Shown: piece after piece, positions 1-8,875 of the stretch
How the letters are laid out: every line of letters begins with the position of its first letter
How positions within the stretch are numbered: the first letter of the stretch is position 1
Source of the DNA: Aquabacterium sp.
GTDB lineage: Bacteria > Pseudomonadota > Gammaproteobacteria > Burkholderiales > Burkholderiaceae_C
Assembly (NCBI GenBank): GCA_017989885.1
Contig: JAGNPA010000043.1
Coordinates: 1 to 9,566, forward strand
Length of the DNA: 9,566 nucleotides
Direction of reading: 5' to 3'
Notes under the pieces: generated by a model
The model's input: the letters and a program-made list of their open reading frames with translations, nothing else
What the model was told of the DNA's origin: nothing
Databases searched by the model: none
Position numbers and translations under genes: made by a program

Positions 1-644
1 GCGTGCAGCAGGCCCTGCTGAAGCTGATCGAAGGCACCATGGCCTCCGTGCCCCCGCAGGGTGGTCGCAAGCACCCGAACCAGGACTTCCTGCAGATCGA
101 CACGACCAACATCCTGTTCATCTGCGGCGGCGCCTTTGACGGTCTGGAAAAGATCATCCAGAGCCGCTCGGTCAAGTCCGGCATCGGTTTCGGCGCCGAA
201 GTGCAGAGCGAGGACGACCGCAAGGCCTCCGAGCTCTTCCGCGAGGTCGAGCCCGAGGATCTGATCAAGTTCGGCATCATCCCCGAGCTGATCGGCCGCA
301 TGCCGGTGGTTGCCACCCTGGGTGAGCTGACCGAAGACGCCATGATCCAGATCCTGACCGAGCCCAAGAACGCGCTGGTCAAGCAGTACCAGCAACTTTT
401 GAGCATGGACGGGGTCGAACTGGAAATTCGTCCGGCGGCTTTGCACGCCATCGCCCGCAAGGCGCTGGCCCGCAAGACCGGGGCGCGCGGTTTGCGCTCC
501 ATCCTGGAAGAGTCGCTGCTGGACACAATGTTCGAATTGCCCGCCCAGGAAGGCGTGCAGAAAGTGGTTCTGGACGAATCGACGATCGAAGAGAACGCCA
601 AGCCTTTGTTGGTGTACCGGGAACAGGCCAAGGCCAGTGCCTGA
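1..644 (+). CDS. clpX: ATP-dependent Clp protease ATP-binding subunit ClpX, C-terminal half (5' end outside window)
   Basis: ClpX is the AAA+ unfoldase that feeds substrates to the ClpP peptidase in the cytoplasm. Only the last 213 residues or so are present; the gene enters from upstream, and the apparent GTG start at 3 is an internal Val codon. Numbering from that codon, the fragment shows the GGRKH substrate-gating loop (20-24), a sensor-1 stretch (LFICGGAF, 38-45), the IGF loop that docks on ClpP (61-63), the arginine-finger region PELIGR (94-99) and the sensor-2 motif GARGLRS (160-166). Walker A and B and the zinc-binding domain lie outside the window. The C-terminus has normal length. 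It is followed by an intrinsic terminator and then lon; clpX upstream of lon is a common proteobacterial order. Identification is secure. Confidence 0.97.
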   Translation, partial: VQQALLKLIEGTMASVPPQGGRKHPNQDFLQIDTTNILFICGGAFDGLEKIIQSRSVKSGIGFGAEVQSEDDRKASELFREVEPEDLIKFGIIPELIGRMPVVATLGELTEDAMIQILTEPKNALVKQYQQLLSMDGVELEIRPAALHAIARKALARKTGARGLRSILEESLLDTMFELPAQEGVQKVVLDESTIEENAKPLLVYREQAKASA

Positions 645-665
645 GCGTGCTTGATGCGCTCTGTG

Positions 666-716
666 GGGCACCGCTGAAAACCTGTGAACCTGGTTTTCGC
701 GGTGCCCTTGTGTTTT
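666..716 (+). terminator. Intrinsic terminator of clpX
   Basis: A perfect 9-bp stem, gggcaccgc (666-674) with gcggtgccc (699-707), continues after a small internal mismatch into aaaacc (677-682) with ggtttt (692-697) around a 9-base loop. It is followed by the T-rich tail ttgtgtttt (708-716). It lies 22 bases after the clpX stop codon, so it should separate clpX from lon transcription at least partly. Confidence 0.8.
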
Positions 717-734
717 GTCGATGAGGCCCCAAGT
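707..734 (+). promoter_or_regulatory. Candidate sigma-32 (heat-shock) promoter of lon
   Basis: CTTGTG (707-712) is followed after 14 bases by CCCCAAGT (727-734). The sigma-32 consensus is CTTGAA, 13-15 bases, CCCCATNT, so the core CTTG and CCCCA match with correct spacing. Lon is a classic sigma-32 regulon member. A start near 740-742 would leave a short leader before the ATG at 760. The -35 element overlaps the end of the clpX terminator stem and its T tail. The call rests on motif matching only. Confidence 0.5.
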
Positions 735-759
735 GGGCATCAGAGAAAGTGAGCCCTAT

Positions 760-3189
<2,430 letters not shown>

Positions 3190-3205
3190 AAAAGTTTGGG
3201 CTCGG

Positions 3206-3235
3206 TTGACGATGGCGCAAAAAACGCGCTATAGT
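3206..3235 (+). promoter_or_regulatory. Sigma-70 promoter of the Gly-Cys-Gly tRNA operon
   Basis: TTGACG (3206-3211), an 18-base spacer, then TATAGT (3230-3235); each box matches the consensus at 5 of 6 positions. It starts 16 bases after the lon stop codon and is the first good promoter upstream of the tRNAs. Initiation is expected around 3241-3243, giving a leader of about 115 bases before the first mature tRNA. Confidence 0.75.
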
Positions 3236-3238
3236 TCA

Positions 3239-3270
3239 GTTCTTCGCTGATCACGCGCCAAACGTGATCA
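3239..3270 (+). promoter_or_regulatory. Initial transcribed element plus hairpin in tRNA operon leader
   Basis: The 13-base element gttcttcgctgat (3239-3251) begins 4 bases after the -10 box, over the predicted start site. The same 13 bases occur at the same spacing in the second tRNA-Gly promoter (3955-3967). Its end forms a perfect 8-bp hairpin: tgatcacg (3248-3255) with cgtgatca (3263-3270) around a 7-base loop. It could be a 5' leader structure or a protein-binding site; the function is unknown. The rest of the leader up to 3355 shows nothing else that I recognise. Confidence 0.5.
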
Positions 3271-3355
3271 AAGCAGCAAAGCAAACGGCAACGTTAGAGC
3301 ATCTGTTAAAGCGAAGACTGCAAGCTGACGGACTTGTCCTGATAGCGCGCAACAT

Positions 3356-3431
3356 GCGGGATTAGCTCAGTTGGTAGAGCGATACCTTGCCAAGGTATAG
3401 GTCGAGAGTTCGAGTCTCTTATCCCGCTCCA
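3356..3431 (+). tRNA. tRNA-Gly(GCC), copy 1
   Basis: A 76-base cloverleaf with acceptor gcgggat paired to atcccgc, D stem gctc/gagc, anticodon stem atacc/ggtat and loop ttGCCaa (anticodon 3389-3391), T loop ttcgagt, discriminator T and encoded CCA. It decodes GGC and GGU. It is the first gene of a Gly-Cys-Gly operon, 14 bases before tRNA-Cys, and is identical in sequence to the copies at 3566 and 4028. Confidence 0.97.
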
Positions 3432-3445
3432 AATTTAGAGTTGTT

Positions 3446-3519
3446 GGCGCGGTAGCAAAGCGGTTATGCGTCGGATTGCAAATCCGTTGAGCCCGGTTCG
3501 ACTCCGGGCCGCGCCTCCA
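3446..3519 (+). tRNA. tRNA-Cys(GCA)
   Basis: A 74-base cloverleaf with acceptor ggcgcgg paired to ccgcgcc, anticodon loop ttGCAaa (anticodon 3478-3480), T arm cccgg-ttcgact-ccggg, discriminator T and encoded CCA. It is the only Cys tRNA visible here and lies between two identical tRNA-Gly genes. The first pair of the anticodon stem (positions 27 and 43) appears to be a U-U mismatch. The gene is otherwise normal and close to the family pattern. Confidence 0.96.
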
Positions 3520-3527
3520 GTCAAGCC

Positions 3528-3548
3528 TTCAGGCTCCACCGGCCTGAA
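3528..3548 (+). other. Hairpin in the tRNA-Cys/tRNA-Gly spacer
   Basis: ttcaggc (3528-3534) pairs perfectly with gcctgaa (3542-3548) around a 7-base loop. There is no T tract, so it is not a terminator. It lies in the 46-base spacer between the mature tRNAs and may be a processing structure for the tri-tRNA transcript; this is an inference. Confidence 0.45.
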
Positions 3549-3565
3549 AGCAGCATAGTGAATAT

Positions 3566-3641
3566 GCGGGATTAGCTCAGTTGGTAGAGCGATACCTTGC
3601 CAAGGTATAGGTCGAGAGTTCGAGTCTCTTATCCCGCTCCA
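3566..3641 (+). tRNA. tRNA-Gly(GCC), copy 2
   Basis: Identical over all 76 bases to the copy at 3356, including the encoded CCA; anticodon GCC at 3599-3601. It is the last gene of the Gly-Cys-Gly operon and is followed within 5 bases by a terminator stem. The identical copies suggest duplication or gene conversion. Confidence 0.97.
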
Positions 3642-3645
3642 ATTC

Positions 3646-3681
3646 AAAGGGAGTCCATGAAAATGGACTCCCTTTTGCTTT
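3646..3681 (+). terminator. Intrinsic terminator of the Gly-Cys-Gly tRNA operon
   Basis: A perfect 12-bp stem, aaagggagtcca (3646-3657) with tggactcccttt (3664-3675), has a 6-base loop and is followed by tgcttt (3676-3681). The A and T runs at the stem ends mean it could also act, more weakly, on minus-strand transcripts arriving from the tRNA-Leu gene. Confidence 0.85.
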
Positions 3682-3769
3682 GTGTGGCTTTGCGCGCTGA
3701 CCGCGTGTGTCAAGCGGCACTGAGACCTTCCCAGGTCAGGCTGTGTCCGCGTCTGACGGCGTGCGTGAT

Positions 3770-3858
3770 TGGTGCCCCGGACCCGACTCGAACGGGCACG
3801 ACGTTTTGGCGTCGGCGGATTTTAAGTCCGCTGTGTCTACCGATTTCACCACCAGGGC
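3770..3858 (-). tRNA. tRNA-Leu(UAA)
   Basis: On the minus strand this is an 89-base class II tRNA. The 5' acceptor gccctgg pairs with ccggggc (one G-U), followed by discriminator A and encoded CCA. The anticodon stem is gcgga/tccgc with loop ctTAAaa (anticodon at 3824-3822). A long variable arm (cgacg/cgtcg stem) is present, as expected for Leu, and the T loop is ttcgagt. It decodes UUA and UUG. It faces the Gly-Cys-Gly operon convergently and diverges from the third tRNA-Gly. I could not identify a convincing promoter for it in 3859-3950, nor a dedicated terminator in 3682-3769. Confidence 0.96.
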
Positions 3859-3915
3859 TGTGGCGGCAAGTGTAAGGTGAGCCGGTAGCGCTGGTGGTCT
3901 TGATGAAAGTTCGCA

Positions 3916-3935
3916 ACACTCTTGCGAAAGAGTGT
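3916..3935. repeat. Perfect inverted repeat overlapping a tRNA-Gly promoter
   Basis: acactctt (3916-3923) and aagagtgt (3928-3935) are a perfect 8-bp inverted repeat around gcga, which in RNA would be a GNRA-type tetraloop. It lies between the divergent tRNA-Leu and tRNA-Gly genes and covers the candidate -35 box at 3922-3927. It could be an operator or, in a minus-strand transcript, a hairpin; the role is unknown. Confidence 0.5.
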
Positions 3936-3951
3936 GAAACACAGGCATAAT
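3922..3951 (+). promoter_or_regulatory. Sigma-70 promoter candidate of the third tRNA-Gly
   Basis: TTGCGA (3922-3927), an 18-base spacer, then CATAAT (3946-3951). The -35 box matches 4 of 6 and the -10 box 5 of 6. Spacer length and the position of the downstream 13-base element are the same as in the promoter at 3206-3235, which supports the call despite the weaker -35 box. Confidence 0.6.
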
Positions 3952-3954
3952 GTC

Positions 3955-4023
3955 GTTCTTCGCTGATTGATGCACCAAATCGATCAAGACGCAAGTCAGG
4001 CGAGCGTTGCCAAATCAGGCAAC
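3955..4023 (+). promoter_or_regulatory. Leader of the third tRNA-Gly with shared 13-base element and hairpin
   Basis: gttcttcgctgat (3955-3967) repeats exactly the element at 3239-3251 and starts 4 bases after the -10 box, as there. Further on, gttgcc (4006-4011) pairs with ggcaac (4018-4023) around a 6-base loop and ends 4 bases before the mature tRNA. It may assist 5' processing; this is inferred from position only. Confidence 0.45.
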
Positions 4024-4027
4024 ACAT

Positions 4028-4103
4028 GCGGGATTAGCTCAGTTGGTAGAGCGATACCTTGCCAAGGTATAGGTCGAGAGTTCGAGTCTCTTATCCCGCT
4101 CCA
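4028..4103 (+). tRNA. tRNA-Gly(GCC), copy 3
   Basis: Identical to the 76-base copies at 3356 and 3566, with encoded CCA; anticodon GCC at 4061-4063. It is a single-gene transcription unit with its own promoter candidate upstream and a strong terminator 8 bases downstream. It is convergent with murI. Confidence 0.97.
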
Positions 4104-4110
4104 CATCTCC

Positions 4111-4147
4111 AAAGGGAGCCTGTTGTCACAGGCTCCCTTTTTGTTTG
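4111..4147 (+). terminator. Intrinsic terminator of the third tRNA-Gly, possibly shared with murI
   Basis: A perfect 13-bp stem, aaagggagcctgt (4111-4123) with acaggctcccttt (4128-4140), has a tetraloop and is followed by ttgtttg. The outer stem aaagggag/ctcccttt is the same as in the terminator at 3646. Because both stem ends are A/T runs and murI ends 43 bases away on the other strand, it may work in both directions. Confidence 0.85.
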
Positions 4148-4189
4148 TGCGTCCGTCCGCTGGGCACGCCCAATGGGCAGCCAGGCGCC

Positions 4190-5056
4190 TCAGGGCAGGG
4201 GCTGGGCTGCGCACGCCAGGTTGAACCAGCGTTGCACGATCTGGCTCAGGAGGGCCGGGTTGCCGCTGCTCCAGAAGCGAATGTGACCGTCCGAAACGGC
4301 ATCAGATGGTTTGCTGGGCGAGTCAGACGCACAAGGTGGTAACTCCGTCACCAGGTGGGCCACATGTCGTGCCACCGCATCGGAGGTGTCGATGATCCGC
4401 ACCTCCGGCCCCAGGACCTGCTCGAACAAGGGGCGCACGAAGGGGTAGTGCGTGCAGCCCAGCACGATGGTGTCGCTGTGGGCCTCCTGCAGTGGGCGGG
4501 CAAACTGCGCCACCAACTCGCGCAGGCGCGGCGTGTCCAGTTCACCTCCCTCGATTTCCTTGGCCAGCCCAGGGCAGGCCTGCAGGGTGATCTCGGCGTT
4601 GCGCCCGTGCCGCTCCACCAATTGCTGAAACTTCGGGCTGGCCAGGGTGCCGGGGGTGGCCAGCACACCAATCCGTCCACTGGGGGAGTGCGTCACCGCC
4701 GGCTTCACGCCCGGCTCCACGCCGATGATGGGCACATCGGGCCAGCGGGCACGCAGGTGTTGTGCCGCTGCCGCTGTCGCCGTATTGCATGCGATCACGA
4801 TGGCCTGAGCCCCTTGCTCCAACAGGAAGTTGGTGATGTACTCACTGCGGGCGATGATGTGTGCCGTGTCTTTTTCGCCGTAGGGTGCATGACCCGAGTC
4901 GGCCACGTACAACATCTCGGCCAAAGGCAGGTATTGGTGCAGGGCGCGCAGCACCGAGAGACCCCCCAGTCCGGAGTCGAAGACGCCGATGCGACGGTGC
5001 TTCCCTTGTTTGAGGGGGGTGTCGAGGGTGTCTGAAACAGGGGCTGGGACTGACAT
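4190..5056 (-). CDS. murI: Glutamate racemase MurI
   Basis: MurI interconverts L- and D-glutamate without cofactor, supplying D-Glu for peptidoglycan in the cytoplasm. The 288-residue product carries the family motifs in order: GVFDSGLGGL (24-33), ADSGHAPYGEK (52-62), the first catalytic cysteine Cys90 in IACNTAT, EPGVKPA (114-120), and the second catalytic cysteine Cys201 in LGCTHYPF. Length fits the family (about 255-290), with about 20 poorly conserved residues before the core. ATG 5056 is the only ATG/GTG near the core, but its ribosome site is weak: the nearest purine-rich stretch, gagaagg, lies about 15 bases upstream, so the true start is less sure than the function. It diverges from etfB with 175 bases between them and converges on tRNA-Gly. 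It probably is transcribed alone; no clear promoter was recognised. Confidence 0.96.
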   Translation of the reverse strand: MSVPAPVSDTLDTPLKQGKHRRIGVFDSGLGGLSVLRALHQYLPLAEMLYVADSGHAPYGEKDTAHIIARSEYITNFLLEQGAQAIVIACNTATAAAAQHLRARWPDVPIIGVEPGVKPAVTHSPSGRIGVLATPGTLASPKFQQLVERHGRNAEITLQACPGLAKEIEGGELDTPRLRELVAQFARPLQEAHSDTIVLGCTHYPFVRPLFEQVLGPEVRIIDTSDAVARHVAHLVTELPPCASDSPSKPSDAVSDGHIRFWSSGNPALLSQIVQRWFNLACAAQPLP

Positions 5057-5125
5057 GGCGCAAAAAAACGGCCTTCTCGCCGACGGCGTTCAACAGGAAC
5101 TCGCGTATTGTCTGTCTTTTGCGAG

Positions 5126-5150
5126 CTTGAGGGGTTCACGAGCCCCGAAG
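5126..5150. repeat. Imperfect inverted repeat in the murI-etfB divergent region
   Basis: ggggtt (5131-5136) and agcccc (5141-5146) pair as 6 bp with one G-U around cacg, and ctt (5126-5128) with aag (5148-5150) extends it past a small mismatch. It overlaps the -35 side of the etfB promoter candidate, so it could be an operator. No known consensus was matched. Confidence 0.3.
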
Positions 5151-5162
5151 TCACGCTAGAAT
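5135..5162 (+). promoter_or_regulatory. Candidate sigma-70 promoter of etfBA
   Basis: TTCACG (5135-5140; 4 of 6), a 16-base spacer, then TAGAAT (5157-5162; 5 of 6). Initiation near 5169 would give a leader of about 60 bases to the etfB ATG. It is the best match in the 175-base divergent spacer. The remainder of the spacer holds no gene that I can support. Confidence 0.45.
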
Positions 5163-5231
5163 CGAACGATCGTGCTTTTTTAAGCGCGGCACATTTTTAC
5201 TCAACTTCCTCATGACGCAGGAGAACATCGC

Positions 5232-5981
5232 ATGAAGGTTCTGGTTCCGGTCAAGCGGGTTGTGGACTACAACGTGAAAGTTCGCGTGAAGTCTGACGGC
5301 TCTGGTGTCGACATTGCCAATGTCAAGATGAGCATGAACCCCTTCGACGAAATCGCCGTCGAAGAAGCCACGCGCCTGAAAGAAAAGGGCGTGGTCACGG
5401 AGATCATCGCGGTCACCGTGGGTGTGGCACAAGCTCAGGAAACCCTGCGCACGGCCATGGCCATCGGTGCCGACCGTGGCATCCTGGTTGAAACCGACGC
5501 TGAAGTGCAGCCCCTGGCCGTGGCCAAGGTGCTCAAGGCGCTGATCGACAAGGAAAAGCCCGACCTGATCATCCTGGGCAAGCAAGCCATTGACGACGAC
5601 AGCAACCAGACTGGCCAGATGCTGGCTGCCCTGGCTGACCTGCCGCAAGGCACGTTCGCGTCCAAGGTGGAAGTGGCCGATGGTTACGCCATCGTGACCC
5701 GTGAAGTCGACGGTGGTCTGGAAACCGTGAAGCTGAAGTTGCCTGCTGTCGTGACGACCGACCTGCGTCTGAACGAGCCGCGCTACGTCACGCTGCCCAA
5801 CATCATGAAGGCCAAGAAGAAGCCCCTGGAGACCGTCAAGCCGGCCGACCTGGGTGTGGACGTGGCCCCGCGCATCAAGACCCTGAAGGTCGAAGAGCCT
5901 GCCAAGCGCTCGGCTGGCATCAAGGTGGCCGATGTGGCGACCCTGGTCGACAAGCTCAAGAACGTCGCCAAAGTGATCTGA
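5232..5981 (+). CDS. etfB: Electron transfer flavoprotein beta subunit
   Basis: EtfB is the small subunit of the soluble ETF heterodimer, which takes electrons from acyl-CoA and other flavin dehydrogenases and passes them to ETF-quinone oxidoreductase. It contributes the AMP site and the docking loop. The 249 residues match the usual length. [14 protein letters not shown] (117-130) is the AMP-binding segment; the family signature runs through REVDGGLE and [22 protein letters not shown] (178-192) is the recognition loop, with Leu188 at the position of the docking leucine known in human ETF. The start is fixed by aggag (5219-5223) 8 bases before the ATG. It is co-transcribed with etfA, 11 bases downstream. 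The sequence groups with group I ETFs that serve beta-oxidation; nothing suggests a bifurcating type, though this was not tested. Confidence 0.97.
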   Translation: MKVLVPVKRVVDYNVKVRVKSDGSGVDIANVKMSMNPFDEIAVEEATRLKEKGVVTEIIAVTVGVAQAQETLRTAMAIGADRGILVETDAEVQPLAVAKVLKALIDKEKPDLIILGKQAIDDDSNQTGQMLAALADLPQGTFASKVEVADGYAIVTREVDGGLETVKLKLPAVVTTDLRLNEPRYVTLPNIMKAKKKPLETVKPADLGVDVAPRIKTLKVEEPAKRSAGIKVADVATLVDKLKNVAKVI

Positions 5982-5992
5982 GGAGATAACCC

Positions 5993-6925
5993 ATGACCGC
6001 TCTCGTTATTGCTGATCACGACAACAACAGCATCAAGGCCGCCACGCTGAACGTGGTGACCGCTGCCAAGGCCCTGGGTGGCGATGTGCACGTGCTGGTC
6101 GCTGGTGCCAACGCTGGTGCCGCTGCCGCTGCCGCCGCTCAGATCGCTGGCGTCTCCAAGGTGCTGCACGCCGACGGCGCGCAGTTCGCTGACGGCCTGG
6201 CTGAAAACGTGGCCGCCCAAGTGCTGGCCGTGGCCGCTGGCTACAGCCACCTCCTGTTCCCCGCGACCGCAACTGGCAAGAACGTGGCCCCCCGCGTTGC
6301 GGCCAAGCTGGACGTGGGCCAGATGTCGGAAATCACCAAGGTGGTTTCTGCTGACACGTTCGAGCGTCCGATCTACGCCGGTAACGCCATTGCCACCGTG
6401 CAATCGGCTGACGCCGTGAAGGTGCTGACCGTTCGTGGTACCGCGTTCGACGCGGCTGCCACCACCGGTGGTGCTGCCGCTGTGGAAACCGTGGCCGCTA
6501 CGGCCGATGCGGGCACCTCGTCCTTCGTGGGCCGTGAGGTGACCAAGTCCGAGCGTCCTGAGCTGACCGCTGCCAAGATCATCGTGTCTGGTGGCCGTGC
6601 GCTGGGTTCGGCTGACAAGTTCAACGAAGTGCTGCCTCCGCTGGCTGACAAGCTGGGCGCCGCCATCGGTGCTTCGCGCGCTGCGGTGGACGCGGGCTAC
6701 GCCGCCAACGACCTGCAAGTCGGCCAGACCGGCAAGATCGTGGCGCCTGACCTGTACATCGCTTGCGGTATCTCGGGCGCCATCCAGCACTTGGCCGGCA
6801 TGAAGGATTCGAAGGTCATCGTGGCCATCAACAAGGATCCGGAAGCCCCCATCTTCCAGGTGGCCGATTTCGGTCTGGAAGCTGACCTGTTCGTTGCTGT
6901 CCCCGAACTGGTCAAGGCTCTGTAA
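5993..6925 (+). CDS. etfA: Electron transfer flavoprotein alpha subunit
   Basis: EtfA carries the redox-active FAD of the ETF heterodimer and hands electrons to the membrane ETF-quinone oxidoreductase. The 310 residues have normal length: an N-terminal domain (about 1-185, alanine-rich at 38-50) and the C-terminal FAD domain with SGGRALGS (199-206), SRAAVDAG (228-235), QVGQTGK (242-248) and the alpha-subunit signature starting [13 protein letters not shown] (254-266). The ATG follows aggag (5981-5985, overlapping the etfB stop) by 7 bases, so translation is probably coupled to etfB. It is the last gene before a strong terminator. The downstream acyl-CoA dehydrogenase is a plausible electron donor. 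No ETF-quinone oxidoreductase gene is in the window. Confidence 0.97.
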   Translation: MTALVIADHDNNSIKAATLNVVTAAKALGGDVHVLVAGANAGAAAAAAAQIAGVSKVLHADGAQFADGLAENVAAQVLAVAAGYSHLLFPATATGKNVAPRVAAKLDVGQMSEITKVVSADTFERPIYAGNAIATVQSADAVKVLTVRGTAFDAAATTGGAAAVETVAATADAGTSSFVGREVTKSERPELTAAKIIVSGGRALGSADKFNEVLPPLADKLGAAIGASRAAVDAGYAANDLQVGQTGKIVAPDLYIACGISGAIQHLAGMKDSKVIVAINKDPEAPIFQVADFGLEADLFVAVPELVKAL

Positions 6926-6971
6926 TCTGGTCCAGATGGCAGGCGCAGGTCTGCATCATTGAGCCATCTGG
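6926..6971 (+). repeat. Competing inverted repeats just after etfA
   Basis: ccagatggc (6932-6940) pairs perfectly with gccatctgg (6963-6971). A direct repeat of its partner, tctgg (6926-6930), sits directly after the stop codon and can instead pair with ccaga (6932-6936). The last two bases of the downstream arm (6970-6971) are also the first two of the terminator stem. The layout resembles an attenuator, but may be only a 3'-end stabilising hairpin. Confidence 0.55.
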
Positions 6972-7000
6972 GGCGTCTTTCGAGGCGCCCCTTTTCGTTT
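6970..7000 (+). terminator. Intrinsic terminator of etfBA
   Basis: ggggcgtct (6970-6978) pairs over 9 bp (one G-U) with aggcgcccc (6983-6991) around a TTCG tetraloop, followed by ttttcgttt (6992-7000). The ribosome site of the next gene begins 3 bases later, so no promoter fits between them. Confidence 0.88.
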
Positions 7001-7013
7001 ATCGGAGAACAAC

Positions 7014-8819
7014 ATGAGTTTTCGCGCTCCCGTCAAAGACCAGCTCTTTTGCATGAAGGAGTTGGCTGGCATCGATCAGGTTGCCACCATCCCCGGCTTT
7101 GAAGATGCCGGTTTTGAGACCGCCCAGGCTGTGCTGGAAGAGTCCGCCAAGTTCAACGAGGGTGTCGTTGCTCCTCTGAACTGGTCGGGCGACCAGGACC
7201 ACGGTTCGTGGGACAACGGCGTCGTGCGCGCGTCCAAGGGCTTCAAGGAAGCCTACGCGGCGCTGGCCGAGGGTGGCTGGCAAGGTCTGGGTCAACCGCT
7301 GGAGTACGGCGGCCAGGGCCTGCCCAAGATCATTGGTGCCGCTTGCGTCGAGCAGACGATGGCCGCCAACCTGAGCTTCTCGCTGTGCTCCATCCTGACC
7401 GGTGGCGCCATCGAAGCCCTGCTGACCGCAGGCAGCGACGAGCTGAAGACTCGCTACATCCCCAACATGGTGTCGGGCAAGTGGACGGGCACGATGAACC
7501 TGACCGAGCCGCAAGCCGGTTCGGACCTGGCCCTGGTGCGCTCCAAGGCCGTGAAGCAGGATGACGGCACGTACCGCATCTCTGGCCAGAAGATCTTCAT
7601 CACCTACGGTGAGCACGACATGGTGGAGAACATCGTTCACCTGGTGCTGGCGCGTACCCCCGATGCGCCCGAAGGCGTCAAGGGCATCTCGCTGTTCGTG
7701 GTGCCGAAGTTCATGGTCAATGCCGACGGCTCGCTGGGCCAGCGCAACGACGTGTACTGCGCCTCCATCGAAGAGAAGCTGGGCATCAAGGCCTCGCCGA
7801 CCGCGGTGCTGGTTTACGGTGACGACAAGGGCGAAGTGGGCCCGGGCGCCATCGGTTACCTGGTGGGCGAAGAGAACCGTGGCCTGGAGTACATGTTCAT
7901 CATGATGAACGCGGCCCGCTACGACGTGGGTCTGCAGGGCATCGCCGTGTCCGAGCGCGCTTACCAGCACGCCGTGACCTATGCCAAGGACCGCGTGCAG
8001 TCGCGTCCGGTGGACGGCTCGGCCAAGGAGTCCGTGGCCATCATTCATCACCCCGATGTGCAGCGCATGCTGATGACCATGCGTGCCCTGGTCGAAGGCG
8101 CACGTGCGATGGCGCTGGTGGGGGCTGCGGCCTACGACAACGCGCACCACAACCCCAACGCCGAAGAAGCCAAGCAGGCTCAGGCGTTCTACGAGTTCCT
8201 GGTGCCGCTGATCAAGGGCTTCTCGACCGAGAACTCGGTGGAGGTGACCTCGCTGGGCGTGCAGGTGCACGGTGGCATGGGCTTCATCGAAGAAACCGGG
8301 GCCGCTCAGTACTATCGCGACTCGCGGATTCTGCCGATCTATGAAGGCACCACGGCCATTCAGGCCAACGACCTGGTGGGTCGCAAGACGGCCCGTGACG
8401 GTGGCGCCACAGCCAAGGCCATTGCCGCTCAGATCGCTGATCTGGAAGGCCAACTCGCGAGCCGTGACAGCGCTGCTGGCAAGAAGCTGGCGACGCAGTT
8501 GAAGGCCGCACGTGAGTCTTTCCTGCAGGTGGTGGACTTCGTGCTTGCCAACGTCAAGAGCAACCCGAACGCCGTGTTTGCCGGCTCGGTGCCTTACCTG
8601 ATGCTGACCGCCAACCTGGTGGCTGGCTGGCAGATGGGCCGCTCGCTGATCGTGGCCGAGGACAAGCTGGCGGCTGGCGAGGACGCCGCTTTCATGGCGG
8701 CCAAGATCGCCACGGCCCGTTTCTACGGCGACCATATCCTGGCGCGCGTGGCCTCGCTGCGTGACACCATCCTCCACGGTGGTGAGAGCGTGACGGCGAT
8801 GCCGCTGGAAGCGTTCTGA
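7014..8819 (+). CDS. Acyl-CoA dehydrogenase, long (~600 aa) DmdC-like type
   Basis: FAD-dependent enzyme that should introduce an alpha-beta double bond into an acyl-CoA and pass electrons to ETF, encoded next door. The 601 residues contain an N-terminal extension ([15 protein letters not shown], 3-17) typical of the long subfamily, the FAD/substrate signature LTEPQAGSD (163-171), HGGMGF (419-424), and IYEGTT with Glu444 at the catalytic-base position used in medium-chain enzymes. An extra C-terminal domain (about 465-595) matches the long-type architecture. This family includes the 3-methylthiopropanoyl-CoA dehydrogenase DmdC, but most members act on ordinary or unknown acyl-CoAs, so the substrate is left open. 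The start is set by cggag (7003-7007), 6 bases before the ATG. A terminator precedes the ribosome site, so expression depends on read-through or an upstream promoter. Confidence 0.93.
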   Translation: MSFRAPVKDQLFCMKELAGIDQVATIPGFEDAGFETAQAVLEESAKFNEGVVAPLNWSGDQDHGSWDNGVVRASKGFKEAYAALAEGGWQGLGQPLEYGGQGLPKIIGAACVEQTMAANLSFSLCSILTGGAIEALLTAGSDELKTRYIPNMVSGKWTGTMNLTEPQAGSDLALVRSKAVKQDDGTYRISGQKIFITYGEHDMVENIVHLVLARTPDAPEGVKGISLFVVPKFMVNADGSLGQRNDVYCASIEEKLGIKASPTAVLVYGDDKGEVGPGAIGYLVGEENRGLEYMFIMMNAARYDVGLQGIAVSERAYQHAVTYAKDRVQSRPVDGSAKESVAIIHHPDVQRMLMTMRALVEGARAMALVGAAAYDNAHHNPNAEEAKQAQAFYEFLVPLIKGFSTENSVEVTSLGVQVHGGMGFIEETGAAQYYRDSRILPIYEGTTAIQANDLVGRKTARDGGATAKAIAAQIADLEGQLASRDSAAGKKLATQLKAARESFLQVVDFVLANVKSNPNAVFAGSVPYLMLTANLVAGWQMGRSLIVAEDKLAAGEDAAFMAAKIATARFYGDHILARVASLRDTILHGGESVTAMPLEAF

Positions 8820-8875
8820 GCATTGAGTTGCTGAGTTGTCGGACAATCACCCTGCGGGATTGAACGACACATCCG

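Noticed and set aside
715..759. Upstream in-frame lon starts at TTG 715 and ATG 721
   Set aside because: They fall in the clpX terminator tail and predicted promoter, and add residues not fitting the family N-terminus.
3859..3915. A promoter for tRNA-Leu on the minus strand
   Set aside because: A ttacac-like -10 can be picked out at 3875-3870, but no acceptable -35 box lies 16-18 bases upstream.
3356..4103. A mobile-element or prophage attachment site at the tRNA genes
   Set aside because: No integrase, no partial tRNA repeat and no composition change is visible; the repeats are complete functional tRNA genes.
3435..4224. Several small open frames across the tRNA cluster on both strands, e.g. 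with GIRDSNSRPIPWQG
   Set aside because: They are translations of tRNA-Gly and tRNA-Leu genes, a familiar source of spurious hypothetical proteins.
5783..6790. A 335-codon minus-strand open frame opposite etfB/etfA
   Set aside because: Gly/Ser/His-rich shadow of two well-identified genes, with no domain signature.
6999..8846. A 615-codon minus-strand open frame opposite the acyl-CoA dehydrogenase
   Set aside because: Same kind of His/Arg/Gln-rich antisense shadow; the plus-strand gene has full family motifs and a ribosome site.
8844..8862. Small dyad caatc...gattg between the dehydrogenase gene and its terminator
   Set aside because: Short arms with bulges and no T tract; likely chance.
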